From contig KN832872.1 of NCBI GenBank assembly GCA_000827325.1, forward strand, positions 868,001 through 932,000: DNA of 64,000 nt, written 5' to 3'. Below the pieces are notes generated by a model. That model searched no databases and was not told the origin of the DNA. It was given only the letters and a program-made list of their open reading frames with translations. The position numbers and the translations under genes are program-made. Positions 1 through 11,422 of the stretch are shown piece by piece. The DNA is from Oidiodendron maius Zn. Taxonomy: Eukaryota > Ascomycota > Leotiomycetes > Myxotrichaceae. Every line of letters begins with the position of its first letter. Position 1 is the first letter of the stretch.

Positions 1-1422
1 TCCGAGTGAGCATGCTTGTTAATTATGGCAGGTATGGGGCGCTGATGAGGGATCGTTCAGGGGCAATAGGGTTCTTCTTCCGTCTGCAATGTCTACGCCA
101 TCAACTCCGCCAAGTCAAAATCCTGCCGGCAAGGAAAGTTCCCCGTCAATTGTTGTTTTCGGATCAGTGGCCATTGACCTTTCCTGTGATTTCTCCCCAC
201 GCAATAAATCTAAGTTTACAGATCTATCGCCTCGAATGCGTACGTCTAATATTGCTACGATTATACCGTCGATAGGAGGCGTCGGCCATAACGTTGCGCT
301 TGCAGCCCAACTCGCCGGTGGTAGCATGCCTGTACGCCTATGTAGTTACGTTGCGGATGACTTGTAGGTTATGTACTTTGCTTTCACGATTTAGCTAACT
401 GGAATCATCCCAGGGCTGGGAATGCTGTCTTGGCCACCCTCAAAGAAGAGGGCCTTAGAATCGATGGTATAACTATCGAACGTCCACAAAGGGATAATGC
501 CGTGATTGGAGAGGTTCCACACAGAACGGCTCAGTATGTCGCTGTCAATGATGCGAAGAAAGATCTGGTAGTCGCTATGGCAGACATGAGCATATTTGAT
601 AGAGAAGGGCTTGTACCAAATCTCTCCCAGCATATCTCCTCAGCTTTGAAATGGATCATTGTAGATGCGAACTGGCATCCGAACACTCTCAGGCATATCT
701 TCAGCCAGTGCAAATCCTCAACTGCGAAGGTCGCTTTTGAGCCAGTCTCAGTGGCAAAGTCGGCAGCAGTATTCCAGACACATGGGTCGCCGAAAAGTCC
801 TCCGATTGAAGCATTTCCAAATCATTCAGTCGACTTAGTAACTCCTAACCAGCATGAACTAGCTGCCATGCATACTTCTGCTAAAGAATCTGGTTATTTC
901 GAGTCGGAACAATGGTGGCAAGTCATTGATGCTCTGGGCATTCCGAACTCAGGAGCTCGCGATCGCTTTGTCTCTTTGACTAGTAAGAAGATGACCGATG
1001 AAGGTATACCGCTGCAGGCAATTCAACTCCTCCCATTTATGCCCACTCTCCTCACTAAGCTCGGCGCTGATGGAGTCCTGCTGACGGAGCTCCTGAAGCC
1101 CAACGACCCCCGTTTGACGGACCCCAATTCTGCTCCATATATTCTCTCGCGGACTTTTAACGGTAGCACGAAGGTGGGCGGGGTATACATGAGGCACTTC
1201 CCGGCCGTGGAAGTCGTCGAGGATGTGGTGAGCGTCAATGGCGTGGGAGACACATTCCTAGGAGTGCTTGTTGCGGGTCTCGCAAAAGGGCTGACGTTGG
1301 ACGAGAGGCTGATAGAGACCGCGCAAAGGGGGGCGGTTATGACTCTGAGGAGCAAGGAGTCGGTAAGCCCGACATTGGGGCTGCTCCAAGGCAAGCTGGA
1401 CGAGCTGGCACTGACTGTGTAA
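1..1422 (+). CDS. PfkB-family sugar/nucleoside kinase domain, 3' part of a probable pseudouridine-degradation fusion gene (5' partial)
   Basis: The coding exons visible are about 61-363 and 414-1422, joined across a 50-bp intron (364-413). A probable further intron at 6-60 (GTGAGC donor, GCTGAT branch, TTCAG acceptor) continues the gene off the left edge. The Ribokinase/PfkB fold is shown by an N-terminal IVVFGSVAIDLSCDF strand, the IGGVGHNVA glycine motif, VADDLAGNAV across the splice, and the C-terminal NGVGDTFLG motif that holds the catalytic Asp of PfkB signature 2. In Pezizomycotina this version of the kinase is normally the C-terminal half of a protein whose N-terminal half is an indigoidine-synthase-A/pseudouridine-5'-phosphate glycosidase domain. 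The Ser/Pro/Thr-rich stretch before the kinase fits a linker. The family reaction would be phosphorylation of pseudouridine followed by cleavage of the glycosidic C-C bond. The fusion is inference, because its first half lies outside the window. A separate kinase starting at ATG 89 is the alternative. Confidence 0.82.
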
Positions 1423-2217
1423 GTGGTGGCTGTAGAGAATTCCAGGACATGCGTTGTGGAAGCGTTCCAGAAATCGAGCTTTCTTAATAGATCTGGGAAT
1501 GTCTCATATTCCGCTCTACCCAGATGGTGATGGTGACAGAGCTAATATAGCCGCCCCGCGACCTTCGGCTATGCCTTCTAGACGCCCTGCCCTCCACCCT
1601 GAACTCTGGCCAGCTTCGAGACGGAAACCATCAAGGACCACGGGTAATTAGCTAAGGTACCCCTATCGGTCCCAAAGAAGGTCTAGAACTAGGGTTTGTG
1701 TAATTTTGTTGCAAGTCGTCCGGGAGCTACTGCAGGTTCTCTCGCTTTGGGAACTTTGATTTCGAAGTTGCCCCAGGCGCAAATGCGGGACCTTAGTGTA
1801 ATGATTAATTTTTCTTGGTGCAGGAGACATCAAACAAGGAGAGATGGCTACCCACTCCGCCAGATCCTTGGCACCAAGAGTTTCAAGGGCGACAGGTGGG
1901 GCTTCTGCCAACTGTGTATCGAAGCTCTTGCAAACCTTCTCTCTCCACCACTCGGCATCATGCAGAGAAAGTAAGCTCTGACAACACCCCTTGATACCTG
2001 GAATTAGGCATGGCACCGACGCAGGGGAATCGAAATAGGGGTATGCAGATCACGTGACTATGGCTGACCAATCGATCATGAAATGCTGATGAATTCGAAT
2101 GCCCCACCACGAATCGCGATCTGCGATACTGCATCTCCGACCCTTGGCATAAAAAGGACCGCTGCTGCCCAGGCTCGCTGCACCAGACATTGCTATGCTG
2201 AGCTAACATAACCACAC
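1423..2217. other. intergenic, 795 bp; promoter of the dioxygenase gene
   Basis: Only short unsupported reading frames are seen. A CACGTG box lies near 2051 in the context GATCACGTGACT. A TATA-like CATAAAAAGG lies near 2148, about 70 bp before the dioxygenase start. Confidence 0.6.
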
Positions 2218-3190
2218 ATGCGTTTTGGGAACCGCACGACATCTGCCGCCCTGTTATCAAGCTTGTTTGTACGACCAAGGCTTCCTGTTTGTACAGTCAA
2301 CCAGACCAGCGAGCTTCACGGCATGTCAGCTGCCGTCATCTCAGTCTGCCATGGCGGCGGGCCCATGCCCATTCTCGGGGATCCAGGCCATGCCTCGTTG
2401 ATAAAGTCCATGAGCGAGACGGTCCCAAAGATTCTACGAATCGGTACGCCCAACGCGCCTCGCGCCATCATCTTGGTGACGGCGCATTGGACGCAAAAGC
2501 GGCCGACTATTAGCAACGCCACCAAGCACGAGTTATATTACGACTATGGTGGGTTCCCTCCCGAGGCGTACAAGGTGAAGTACGATGCGCCTGGAAGCCC
2601 GGAAGTGGCGGCAGAGGTCTTCGACGCGCTGGCAAAAGCTGGGATGGACCCCGAGATGGATAATAAGAGAGGTAGGCACGTCTCATTTACCTGCGATGTC
2701 CGATACTGAAATCGAAGGCTGGGACCATGGTGTTTTTGTGCCGATGCTCCTCATCAACCCCGCTGCGAACATACCAATCATACAACTCTCGGTCCTGTCG
2801 TCCAATTCTCCAGCGGAGCATTTCGCCATGGGTCAAGCTCTTTCCCCATTGCGTGAGTCTGGTGTTGCTATAATTGGCTCTGGAATGCCAACCTTCCACA
2901 ACCTGCGGATGATGTTTTCAGGTGGCGCAACTGGGAAGGAGTTCAAGAAGAGAAATGAACAGTTCAGTGAGACTTTAACTAAGACCATAAAGATGGAGAA
3001 CAGCGACGAGCGAGGAAAGCAGCTCGAAGGCTGGAGAGACTGGGTTGGCGCGAAAGAAGCACACCCTACCTATGGGGTGGAGCACTTTCTACCTCTCATA
3101 GTCTGTGCGGGGGCTGGGGGTGAAGGAAGAGCGGAGAGCTTTGGGGATGACATTATGGGAGTGGAACAATACACGTACTTTTGGAAATGA
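2218..3190 (+). CDS. LigB-type extradiol aromatic ring-opening dioxygenase (4,5-DOPA dioxygenase-like)
   Basis: There are two exons, 2218-2671 and 2718-3190. They are joined across a 46-bp intron (GTAGGC donor, TACTGAA branch, GAAG acceptor) and give 308 residues. The intron is required: the first frame ends shortly after it, and the splice restores DNKRGWDHGVFVPM, the family's metal-site region. Family features seen are SVCHGGGPMP near the start (first metal His), VTAHW, WDHGVFVPM and the C-terminal VEHFLPL with the last conserved His. Members are non-heme Fe or Zn enzymes related to plant DOPA dioxygenase and bacterial YgiD, and they open catecholic rings. The substrate cannot be read from sequence. 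Starting at ATG 2218 gives an Arg/Ser-rich leader of about 35 residues that could be a mitochondrial presequence; ATG 2323 would give the usual family length. No partner genes for a biosynthetic cluster flank it. Confidence 0.9.
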
Positions 3191-5187
3191 GAAACGGTAG
3201 GTTATAAGCTGACGAATGCCTCGGTTGATGTCTCTGTTGAGACGCACACGCAATGCGGGGTCTTGTCAATCATTAATATGCTAGGCGATAAGGTATCAAT
3301 ATCTAAAAAGACATGAATCAAGTGTTTGGTCATGGTATTAAAGGCACTAGAGCTCTGTGAGACACTAGCTACATAGTCATGTTCCTTCTCAGTAATCCTT
3401 ACTCCACATTTCTAGAAGTGTGCAACAAGATATTATTACTGTTCTACCTCTGTATCAATGATTTTAATCCCGATCTCGAGTGTAATTCTTATACTACATA
3501 ACCAAGACACTTTATTTTGGTATTCTTCATTTTCTTGTAGGAGAGGCTGTAAGTGTGCAACTGTTTTACAGCAATATTCTTGAGTCTACCCTCACTGTAC
3601 AACATTCTCTTCTAGTAGACTGTTGTTATAGCCTATTAGGTAGTTGGGAGAGGGTTGGTTGGGTTGATGAGAGCTGGCTATTGTGTATGCCCAAGCTAAA
3701 GGATCGGAAATCATTATAATAATCCCGGATTGAAATTGGGAGCTCTCAGACAAGAAGAAGACTGCCAGTTTGTATGTAGATAGAGAAATGAATAGTATTC
3801 GACGCGTTATTCAATATTTTGTTTTAAAGACCACCACGGAGAAGTAACGACGATACATTATTTCCTCCTAATAACATCAAATCAAATCATATCAAGCCGG
3901 CACCCAACATGACTCCCGTCGTGATTAAAATTGCAAGCAAGAGGGCTTCAGGGGATATCTCTGGTGGATGGGTAAGTCAGGGGTAAGTTGGTTGCGCTGT
4001 CTTCCAATATTTTATTTTTAAGTCTAATATTAAGTTCTATAGCCTTAACGGGATCTATCAACCTCGATATTCTCCGTGCCAAAATCAATATACGCAATAT
4101 GTTTCCCACTTCATGTCAATAGTTCCTCCTTTAAATTGACCGAACATGCACCGTCTAGTCGACGCACTGCCTAACACTTCCCGCACCAAGAATCTCCTCC
4201 TCTTCCCCAGGGAAGGTTTGCTCTCTGTCTCCACGACCGGTCAAATTGGTCGATCTAATGTTCATGATATAGCTATCCTTGACATTCTTTGTCTGTATTA
4301 TGCTGAAGATAATGCCGACCGTCAAGTCCAATTTCCTATGAATAATGTTCCCAGCGAAATTTACCTCCGTTTCGCGCCCCAGTCAGACGTCCCTTGTGAG
4401 GTCTATCTCTTCCTTCAAATCGATTACTTCTCAGGTCTTCTGGATCTCATTTCTGGCCTAACTGGACGACATTCTAGCCCAACATCTCGCTCAGAGACAC
4501 GGAGACTAGGAGGAAGAAGACTGGAGAACGAGACATTAATGCTGTGATGAGAAAAGCACGCAGTGGCTTCATATCATTAAGCAGAAGATTGAGAGACAGA
4601 CACTAAAACGACACATTGAGATCTGGGTTGGTATGGCAAAATTGTCAGCTCGGCAATAAGGAGAGATACCTCATGACCATTCTGAGAAGAACAATTAAGT
4701 TTCATCTCTAAAGTCGTTGCTCCCTCCTGCTAATTTATAGAACAAAACGAAAGTCGAATTTTCACCTACAACGAGAACCTGGCTATTTGTGCGAATCGTG
4801 CCGCATGGTACTACAACAGAACGGAATATAGTGTTGAAGCTAAAACAGCTGACAATTTCTAAAGGTAGATCTTTTGCATCGTATTCTCTCTTCTGACTTC
4901 TTGATAGAGCTGGCTATGCTCCGCAGTATAATCTTAGGCCCCTTCAGTGACTTATCTGCAGCGTTGCAAACCTATTGCAGTATTCCGACACTCCCAGGCC
5001 ATCGCCATCTACACAAAGACAACACTGAAGACTTTCCTCGATGTCTATACAAGTTTGCATGTCGTAATGCAACATTCTGCTAACCTCTCTCTATATAGGC
5101 TTATACATTTTGCATATGCCATGCTTCGTTCACATTGTTTTGTCTATCCACCATTGCATGTCGTAGTTGAAACCTTTCAAATCAAAT
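3191..5187. other. AT-rich intergenic region, about 2 kb
   Basis: This lies between the 3' ends of two converging genes (dioxygenase on plus, COG4 on minus), so little promoter function is expected. It is noticeably more AT-rich than the neighbouring genes. It holds one weak spliced small-ORF candidate (3909-4139, listed separately) and an unspliced 133-codon frame at 4146-4547 with no recognisable domain. I see no transposon ends or tRNA. Confidence 0.5.
3909..4139 (+). CDS. candidate small spliced gene, 56 residues, unknown function
   Basis: This was assembled by eye, not by homology. ATG 3909 sits in the good context CCCAACATG. Exon 3909-3982 joins exon 4043-4139 across a 60-bp intron with GTAAGT donor, TCTAATAT branch-like site and CTATAG acceptor. 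The joined frame stays open to TGA at 4137-4139. A second GTAAGT lies 11 bp before the chosen donor, but using it would put a stop at once. The product is basic at the N terminus and rich in Tyr, Gln and Pro at the C terminus, with no recognised domain. It could be a relic or chance, since a short two-exon ORF is weak evidence alone. Confidence 0.2.
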
Positions 5188-7638
5188 TCAACTCTTTACC
5201 ATATTCCTTGCTTTAAGCCGCTCATCTTGACTCAGCACCCAAGCCATTTCCTCATTTCCATCATTCTCCTCTTCAATCAAAGCATCCCACTCCTCATCCT
5301 CCATATTTACCAGCATACAGATCTGAGTAACCTTCGAAAACATATCCCGAACGCTATATTTTCCCCTAGCTACAATCTCCACGATTCTCGAGAAGTCTCT
5401 CTCCATCCTAATGGCGCCGAGAGCGTTGATCTTCCTAGAATGCGACCAGATACGGTTCTCAAGCACGCGAGCAAGGTGCTTGGCCGTTAAGTCGAGCAGA
5501 TTCGCGAAATGTCTCGACGTCATTAGACGTTGGATGGGTTTCATCAAGGCGTCCCAGTAATGCTCGAATCTTCTAGCCACGATATCTTGGAGCGATTCTG
5601 GATCGTCTTCTGAATCTTTTTGCCGTGCTATTTCGATGAGATCTTCATCTGATAAGGAGTAATCGACGTCCCGGAATGTCTCGGAAAGCACTGGGCGAAG
5701 ACGGAGCTTGATAACATTATTGAACAAAGCAGATAATCCTTCATTAATGAGCTCTGAAGTAATAGATGAAAAGGTGGAGTCGAGAGATTTGAGGGCGTTG
5801 GTAACAAATGTAGCATCTTGGGCGAATGGGAACATGTCATGTAAAGAGCTACCGCTGTTGGGTTCGGGCGGCTGAATGCGGGTGGTGACGATTCGCGATA
5901 TATAGTCGTTGGCTACGTCGAGGGAGTTAATGAGGACAATAAAGGCTATAATCTTATCCTCAGGTGGTAGGCCGCCCTGGACAACAGGTTTGGGATACGA
6001 CTCGTCACGCATCTTTCGCTGAATCATGCCGACGAAGTCAGAGCCAAGGACTCGACTAATACTCGGTATAACCGAAGAAACTACATCTCGCTGAGAGGTC
6101 GAGAGAGAGCGTTGAAGGACTGCGTTAACAATATACATTACATCGTCAACAGCCGATATGATGTATGGCCCGCTGCTTTCCACTGGCTTAGACGGATTGA
6201 GAGTGAGGCCTGAAGGCAATTCATCAAGTTGAAATGCCTTTTCAACAGAGCGGCGGAAGAAGAATGTGGTCATATCATTGAATGGGGTCGTTAATCGTGC
6301 CGAGACTTTTCGAGATAGTGCTGATCGAATGAGTAAATCTGGAATTTGTAATGGCTCCTTGGAGTATACAGTCGAGTCCTGGGTAATCTTAGAGATGGCC
6401 TGCAGCAGAATAGCTGGTGGTGGACTTACCCTGCATTTCCCACCTATAAAGCGGGAATACAGTGACCAACGACCGAGCATAATGGCCATCTCACTCAATA
6501 ACCCATCTACCTCCTTCATATCCACCCCCTCGTCTTCACTAAGCCTCCCATTCGCACCACCCCCAATAGCAGGTGAGCTGGTTCTAGTGGTGCCCAATGA
6601 CTTCTGCGCCGGTAAAAAGCTCTGCACGAGAAATGAAAAAGGATAACTTTTCACATCTTTGAGCCTCCTGTCAACATTTCTCTCATCACCCCACGTATCT
6701 AGCACTATGCCCCCTTGAACGTCGGCTTCGACTTGTAATCTTTCAATCACTTTGACCATTCTGCCTACGCCATAATGTCTTTCAACTAAGCCGCCATGCC
6801 CTTCAACAATTTGTGCAATATGTTCGAATAGCTTCGTCAAAGCATTGGCGTAAAAGAATCCATCCTTAGAGTCCCGGCCTTTAGTGCCTTCCTTCAAATT
6901 CGCCCGCGCCCTGCTTGCAACCCCTTGGCACACATATCTCCCATAAACTTCTAACCCCGTCTCTTCTCTTCCTATGAGTGGGAATAGTTTGAAGAAGCGT
7001 GTAATCTTCCCGCCATCGCCTTCCTCTATAGCTCGGTCGAACTCTCTTAGGAATAAACCGCATAGGGATTCCTTTGCAGATTCAATCGTGACCCCAGGTG
7101 CGTCAGGGATCTCAACCGATGGGACAACTGTAGCGGCGAATTTACCCTCGACAATCGACTGTGGTATCTTAGACGAGCGGGCGATGTATCCAGCTGCAGC
7201 CTCCCAGTCTTGAGGCGCGCCCATAGATCCCACAACACCCTGCACACATGCCTTCAGCTCCGCCACTTTTTCCACGACCCCGAGAGTCTCTTCGACTCTC
7301 TTCTTTTCCAAGTCAAGGGCCTTGACTTTTGAAGAGAGATGTGACGCAGTGCTCGCGGCCGACTCCAGCATGCCATTACTAATCTTTCTGGTGTCCACGA
7401 CTTGGGTTCCTAAGTGCGCGCGCAAGAGATCTAAGCGTCCAAGTTCCCGGGAAAGGTCTGCCTGCGAGGCGATGAGTGTCTGCAAACGAGAGGATATGGC
7501 AGCATCTCGGGAATGGAGGGAAGCGAGGGAAGCGCGTATGGAGGCCAGGGAAGACGATTCATAGACCGAGTTAGAGCTAACGGGGTCCTCGACGTGTAGG
7601 TGGGCGGACAAGCCATTTTGGAGGCCGGATGGAGGCAT
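5188..7638 (-). CDS. COG4: Conserved oligomeric Golgi complex subunit 4
   Basis: A single uninterrupted exon encodes 816 residues. COG4 belongs to lobe A of the COG complex, which tethers retrograde vesicles at the Golgi and binds SNAREs and the Sly1-type SM protein. The N-terminal 130 residues are an alpha-helical coiled-coil region with the fungal COG4 pattern SRELGRLDLLRAHLGTQVV and ISNGMLESAASTA. VAELKACVQGVVGSMG and DWEAAAGYIAR follow, and then the COG4 transport domain begins (about residues 175-500, including ITRFFKLFPLIGREETGL and VYGRYVCQGVASRA). The C-terminal helical bundle includes FSRIVEIVARGKYSVRDMF and ends near EMAWVLSQDERLKARNMV. Length and order match filamentous-fungal orthologues. 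The next gene on the same strand is PMR1, whose 3' end is 360 bp upstream; a shared Golgi location need not mean co-regulation. Confidence 0.95.
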   Translation of the reverse strand: MPPSGLQNGLSAHLHVEDPVSSNSVYESSSLASIRASLASLHSRDAAISSRLQTLIASQADLSRELGRLDLLRAHLGTQVVDTRKISNGMLESAASTASHLSSKVKALDLEKKRVEETLGVVEKVAELKACVQGVVGSMGAPQDWEAAAGYIARSSKIPQSIVEGKFAATVVPSVEIPDAPGVTIESAKESLCGLFLREFDRAIEEGDGGKITRFFKLFPLIGREETGLEVYGRYVCQGVASRARANLKEGTKGRDSKDGFFYANALTKLFEHIAQIVEGHGGLVERHYGVGRMVKVIERLQVEADVQGGIVLDTWGDERNVDRRLKDVKSYPFSFLVQSFLPAQKSLGTTRTSSPAIGGGANGRLSEDEGVDMKEVDGLLSEMAIMLGRWSLYSRFIGGKCRVSPPPAILLQAISKITQDSTVYSKEPLQIPDLLIRSALSRKVSARLTTPFNDMTTFFFRRSVEKAFQLDELPSGLTLNPSKPVESSGPYIISAVDDVMYIVNAVLQRSLSTSQRDVVSSVIPSISRVLGSDFVGMIQRKMRDESYPKPVVQGGLPPEDKIIAFIVLINSLDVANDYISRIVTTRIQPPEPNSGSSLHDMFPFAQDATFVTNALKSLDSTFSSITSELINEGLSALFNNVIKLRLRPVLSETFRDVDYSLSDEDLIEIARQKDSEDDPESLQDIVARRFEHYWDALMKPIQRLMTSRHFANLLDLTAKHLARVLENRIWSHSRKINALGAIRMERDFSRIVEIVARGKYSVRDMFSKVTQICMLVNMEDEEWDALIEEENDGNEEMAWVLSQDERLKARNMVKS

Positions 7639-7998
7639 TGGTTAGAATACAATGGCCCGTCATGGGCTTCGCGATGTAAGTTGATGTGGATTTGGTGGCA
7701 TTTCCCATCCGCGTTGTTGTGCATAAGCGAGAAAGTCACAAGTGCCATAGAGGAAACCAGCTTTAATTCATAGGTGATGAATGTCTTCACAGGTTCAGGG
7801 TGACAGTCGCTTGGATATCGGAGCCTACATTTTATATGCTTTCTGGAATACCAAATCCAGCACTGTAAGCTGGCGTTTCTTCAATTCATAACCTTTTATC
7901 ATCATCAGAGAAGAGGGCGATCTAGGAGTCTATTGCTCTCTATCTCAACCTGTGATATTCTACACTTTCTCCCCACTTCGCTAGAAGCAATGCATCTA
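7639..7998. other. intergenic, 360 bp, between COG4 start and PMR1 stop
   Basis: This is the promoter side of COG4 and the 3' flank of PMR1. I see no further gene. Confidence 0.6.
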
Positions 7999-10900
7999 CT
8001 ATACAACCTGACTATATCCAGGCCCCAATCTCCTCTTCTCCATGCTCTTCCACCATTTTCTCGCTTCATCCACCCAAAACACACTGCTTGTAAGCAGCAC
8101 TAAGACGACCAGATCGGTAAATCCAAGGGCCTCGGTTTGGAAGACTTCTTGCAGCCAAGGAAAATAAATAACGAGGATTTGCCCTCCTAAACTCAGGCTC
8201 ACAGCCCAGTTAAATAGGCGGTTGCCAAAGAGCGGCACCTCGCCTCTAAGCACACTCTTACTTTCGGATCTGCAGTTCAAGGCGTTGAACATATCGAATA
8301 ACACAAATGTCGTAAAAGTCATTGTTGTATCACGTTTTGTGACTTCACCATCGGTCAGCATTTCATGGGTATAGACTGCCATCGTGCCTATCATAATGAT
8401 GGTAGCAGACATAAGGACCCGGCTAATGAGGGGCCAGGTGAGGACTGGCGCATTACGTTTTCGAGGAGGGCGTGTCATAACATCGGGATCAACAGGTTCC
8501 ACTCCAAGCGACTGGGCGGGTGGGCCATCCATGATGATATCTATCATAAGTCAGTCAATGGCAGTGAAACAAGGGGGGAAGGACATACTTATCCACAGAA
8601 TCTGCATTGCATTTAGCGGATTCTTAAAACCAAAGCAAGTACAGAAGAACACCAAGCTCAGTGCTGCTGCGCTGGTGCTCAGCTGAAAAGTGAGAAAGTT
8701 CTGAATGTTGTTGAATATACCCTTTCCTTCCTCGATTGCATGAAGAATGGTGGAAAAATCATCATCTGTCAGAATCATATCTGCAGCCTCTTTCGCGACA
8801 TCGGTGCCCATTAAACCCATTGAGATTCCAATATCGGCCTTCTTGAGCGCCGGTGCGTCGTTCACCCCATCCCCAGTCATGGCAACGATGTCACCACGTG
8901 CTTGAAGGGCGTGAATGATCTTCATTTTATGGTCGGGGTTAGTACGCGCAAATATCGAGGTATTGGCAATTGCAGCTTCAAGTTCTTCGTCAGACATTTC
9001 GTCGATCTCATCTCCACGTAGAACAGGCTTGACCGTAACAGAACTCGCTGTATGCTCTCGGGGCGTCGCAATCGTCATTCCCAGCTTCTTTCCGATGGCT
9101 AAGGCCGTGGTATCAGCATCACCAGTTATCATGATCACTCTGACTCCACCTTGTAGAAGACGCCTAATGGATTTTTGCACTCCAGGGCGGGGAGGGTCGC
9201 TCATTCCAACAAGGCCCGCGAAGACAAGGCCCTTATACACGTCTTCGCTGTGAGAAACTGGGGGTTCCGCTGTTTTGGTAGTGGGAGTGCTGCTAGGCGT
9301 GTTGCTTCGACTGAAAGGTGTAGTGATAGATTTAACATGCCTTGAAACTGGGCCACTTGCAAATCCGAGCACTCGAAGTCCGTCCTGAGCAAGCCTCTCT
9401 GCTGCATCTAAGGCCTCTTGCTTACGAGCCGAGTCCAAAACAACTTCGCGGCCTTCTTTTGTAAGGTACGTATCACAACGCTCCAAAACACGGTCGACAG
9501 CACCCTTAATGTACGCCCATTCTCTCGGGCTGGAGATGCCATCAAGCCCACCATCTCGTATGGTGACGCCCATCCATTTTCTCTCTGAGCTAAATGGAGT
9601 TTCGCCGAGACGGTGACCCAGTCCTTCCCGAACGTCGTGCTCTTTAAATCTATCCATCATATCAAGCATTGCGACATCGGTAGGTTGGCCTACCCATCTG
9701 CTTCGGAGGCCGTGAGTGGGCGACTGCCCTTCAGTAGAAGACAATACAGCTATTGATGAAGCAGTTGCGTTATGTGAATGCAAGCGCGTAAGGCGGGCAT
9801 TGTTGGCAACATTTCCAATCCGCAGAATTCTCAGCGTCACTGCATCCGGCTTGGCTTCTGTGACTGCGTCACCTGCGTCAACTGGAATAGGCGCCTCCAC
9901 ACCAAAATACCATAACTTTGTTGTTGACATATGGTTCATTGTAAGAGTTCCTGTCGCATATTAGGAATGTGAGTGCTGAGGTTGTCAATCGCTTACCTGT
10001 TTTATCGCTGCATACAACGTTAACAGATCCGAGAGTCTCCACGCTGGGCATCTTCCGCACAATGGCATTGTGCCGCGCCATCCGATGTACGCCAAGCGCC
10101 AAAGTAACGGTAACAATGATGGGAAGGCCCTCAGGGATGGCAGCGACAGCCAGTGAGATAGAGATTGTAAAAATCTCTAATAGGCCTTTCCCTTGGATCC
10201 AACCAACGAGCGATATAATTCCAATTATAACAAAAGAAGCTTGACTGAGTTGAGATCCCAGTGAGTCCATATTAAGCTGGAGAGGGGTTCGAGGACTTTC
10301 GGTTTCGGAAACGCTTGCTGCTATGGTACCGAAATGGGTATTCCCTCCAGTTGCATATACAATTCCTTGCCCGTAGCCGGACCTCACCAAGGTTCCCATG
10401 AAGGCAATGTTGGTGGTGCTACTAGCCTGCGAATCAACTCCAACAGAGTCACCAGCCGTCCCATTGGCCCGTGCTTCTGGCGGTTCAAGATTTCGAGATG
10501 CGGATCTGGAAAAGTACAGATTTTTGCTCTTCGCTTCTGCAGTGATCCTTACTGGCTCATTCTCACCGGTTAGATTAGACTCATCAATTGACAGATCTGT
10601 AGCCTGCGTCACTCGTATATCGGCAGGAATCCGATCGCCGGTGGTAAAGAGAACCAAATCACCCGGAACAAGTTGCGCTGCCATCACCTTGCTCGACGTC
10701 GCTTCTTGCTTAGCCTCTGCATCAGCAGCCGATGTCGAATCCATAATTCCATCACTTTCCACTGGTTGCTCAGTGGCCGGTGGCCATGTTGGCGTTCGTG
10801 GAGCTGAAGGCTTAAGGTCCCCTCGGATTAGGTGAGCGTGGTTCGGGACCAGGTGGCTCAAAGCTTCGATTGACTTCTCGGATCTATATTCTTGTATGAA

Positions 10901-11422
10901 CCCCACAGATACAACGATTGTAACTGCTACCGCAATACTTATAGCATCGTCAGAGTTGCCAACGACAACGGACGCGGCTGCAGAGCAGAGGAGGAGGATT
11001 ATCAGCGGCTCCTTAAACTGCTTCAAGAATCGCAGCCATAAAGGCTCTGGGTCGTCATGGGGAAGCTCGTTCGGCCCTTGATCATGTAGTCGAGAAAGGG
11101 CTTCAGCCGGACTGAGGCCGCTTGTGAGCGAAGTCTGCAGTCGCTCGGCCGTCTCGGCGGGTGTCAGAGATGCGAACTCGTCCGCGATTGACTTGCACAG
11201 GTCAATAACCTACTCAAGATGACAAATTACGAGACCAACCTTAGAAATAGACGATGACGAGCGAAGATGTCTGCTTCTTGGTCCTGATCCTTCGTCCCTC
11301 CGGTCCCTAGACCGAGCTCGCGACGGTGGACCTGAGCTCGAGGCATCGGCAGCTGGTAGCTCGACCAACGGCAATAAACTCTCCCCAGGACTCGCTGACC
11401 GCGAAATTCGTGGCCAAGGCAT
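7999..11422 (-). CDS. PMR1: P-type Ca2+/Mn2+-transporting ATPase of the Golgi (PMR1/SPCA type)
   Basis: Four exons, read 11422-11240, 11191-9997, 9950-8589 and 8540-7999, give 1093 residues. The introns are 48, 46 and 48 bp. Each junction is fixed by conserved protein: [22 protein letters not shown] and [15 protein letters not shown]-type ATPase landmarks are LTGENEPV (actuator loop), PEGLP in membrane helix M4, DKTGT with the phosphorylated Asp at residue 457, [11 protein letters not shown] (hinge), and [18 protein letters not shown] in M6, whose Asn and Asp match the single ion site of SPCA pumps. The N terminus is Ser/Arg-rich and low in complexity. The enzyme pumps Ca2+ and Mn2+ into the Golgi for glycosylation and secretion. 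The nucleotide-binding domain has a Ser/Thr/Pro-rich loop (around [20 protein letters not shown]), likely disordered. Only the exact start codon is uncertain. Confidence 0.95.

Noticed and set aside
1-3190. Secondary-metabolite or catabolic cluster around the kinase and extradiol dioxygenase
   Set aside because: Neighbours are housekeeping genes (COG4, PMR1); no transporter, regulator or backbone enzyme is adjacent.
4146-4547. 133-codon plus-strand frame
   Set aside because: No recognised motif and no splice-linked exon. It stays as an unassigned frame in the AT-rich gap.
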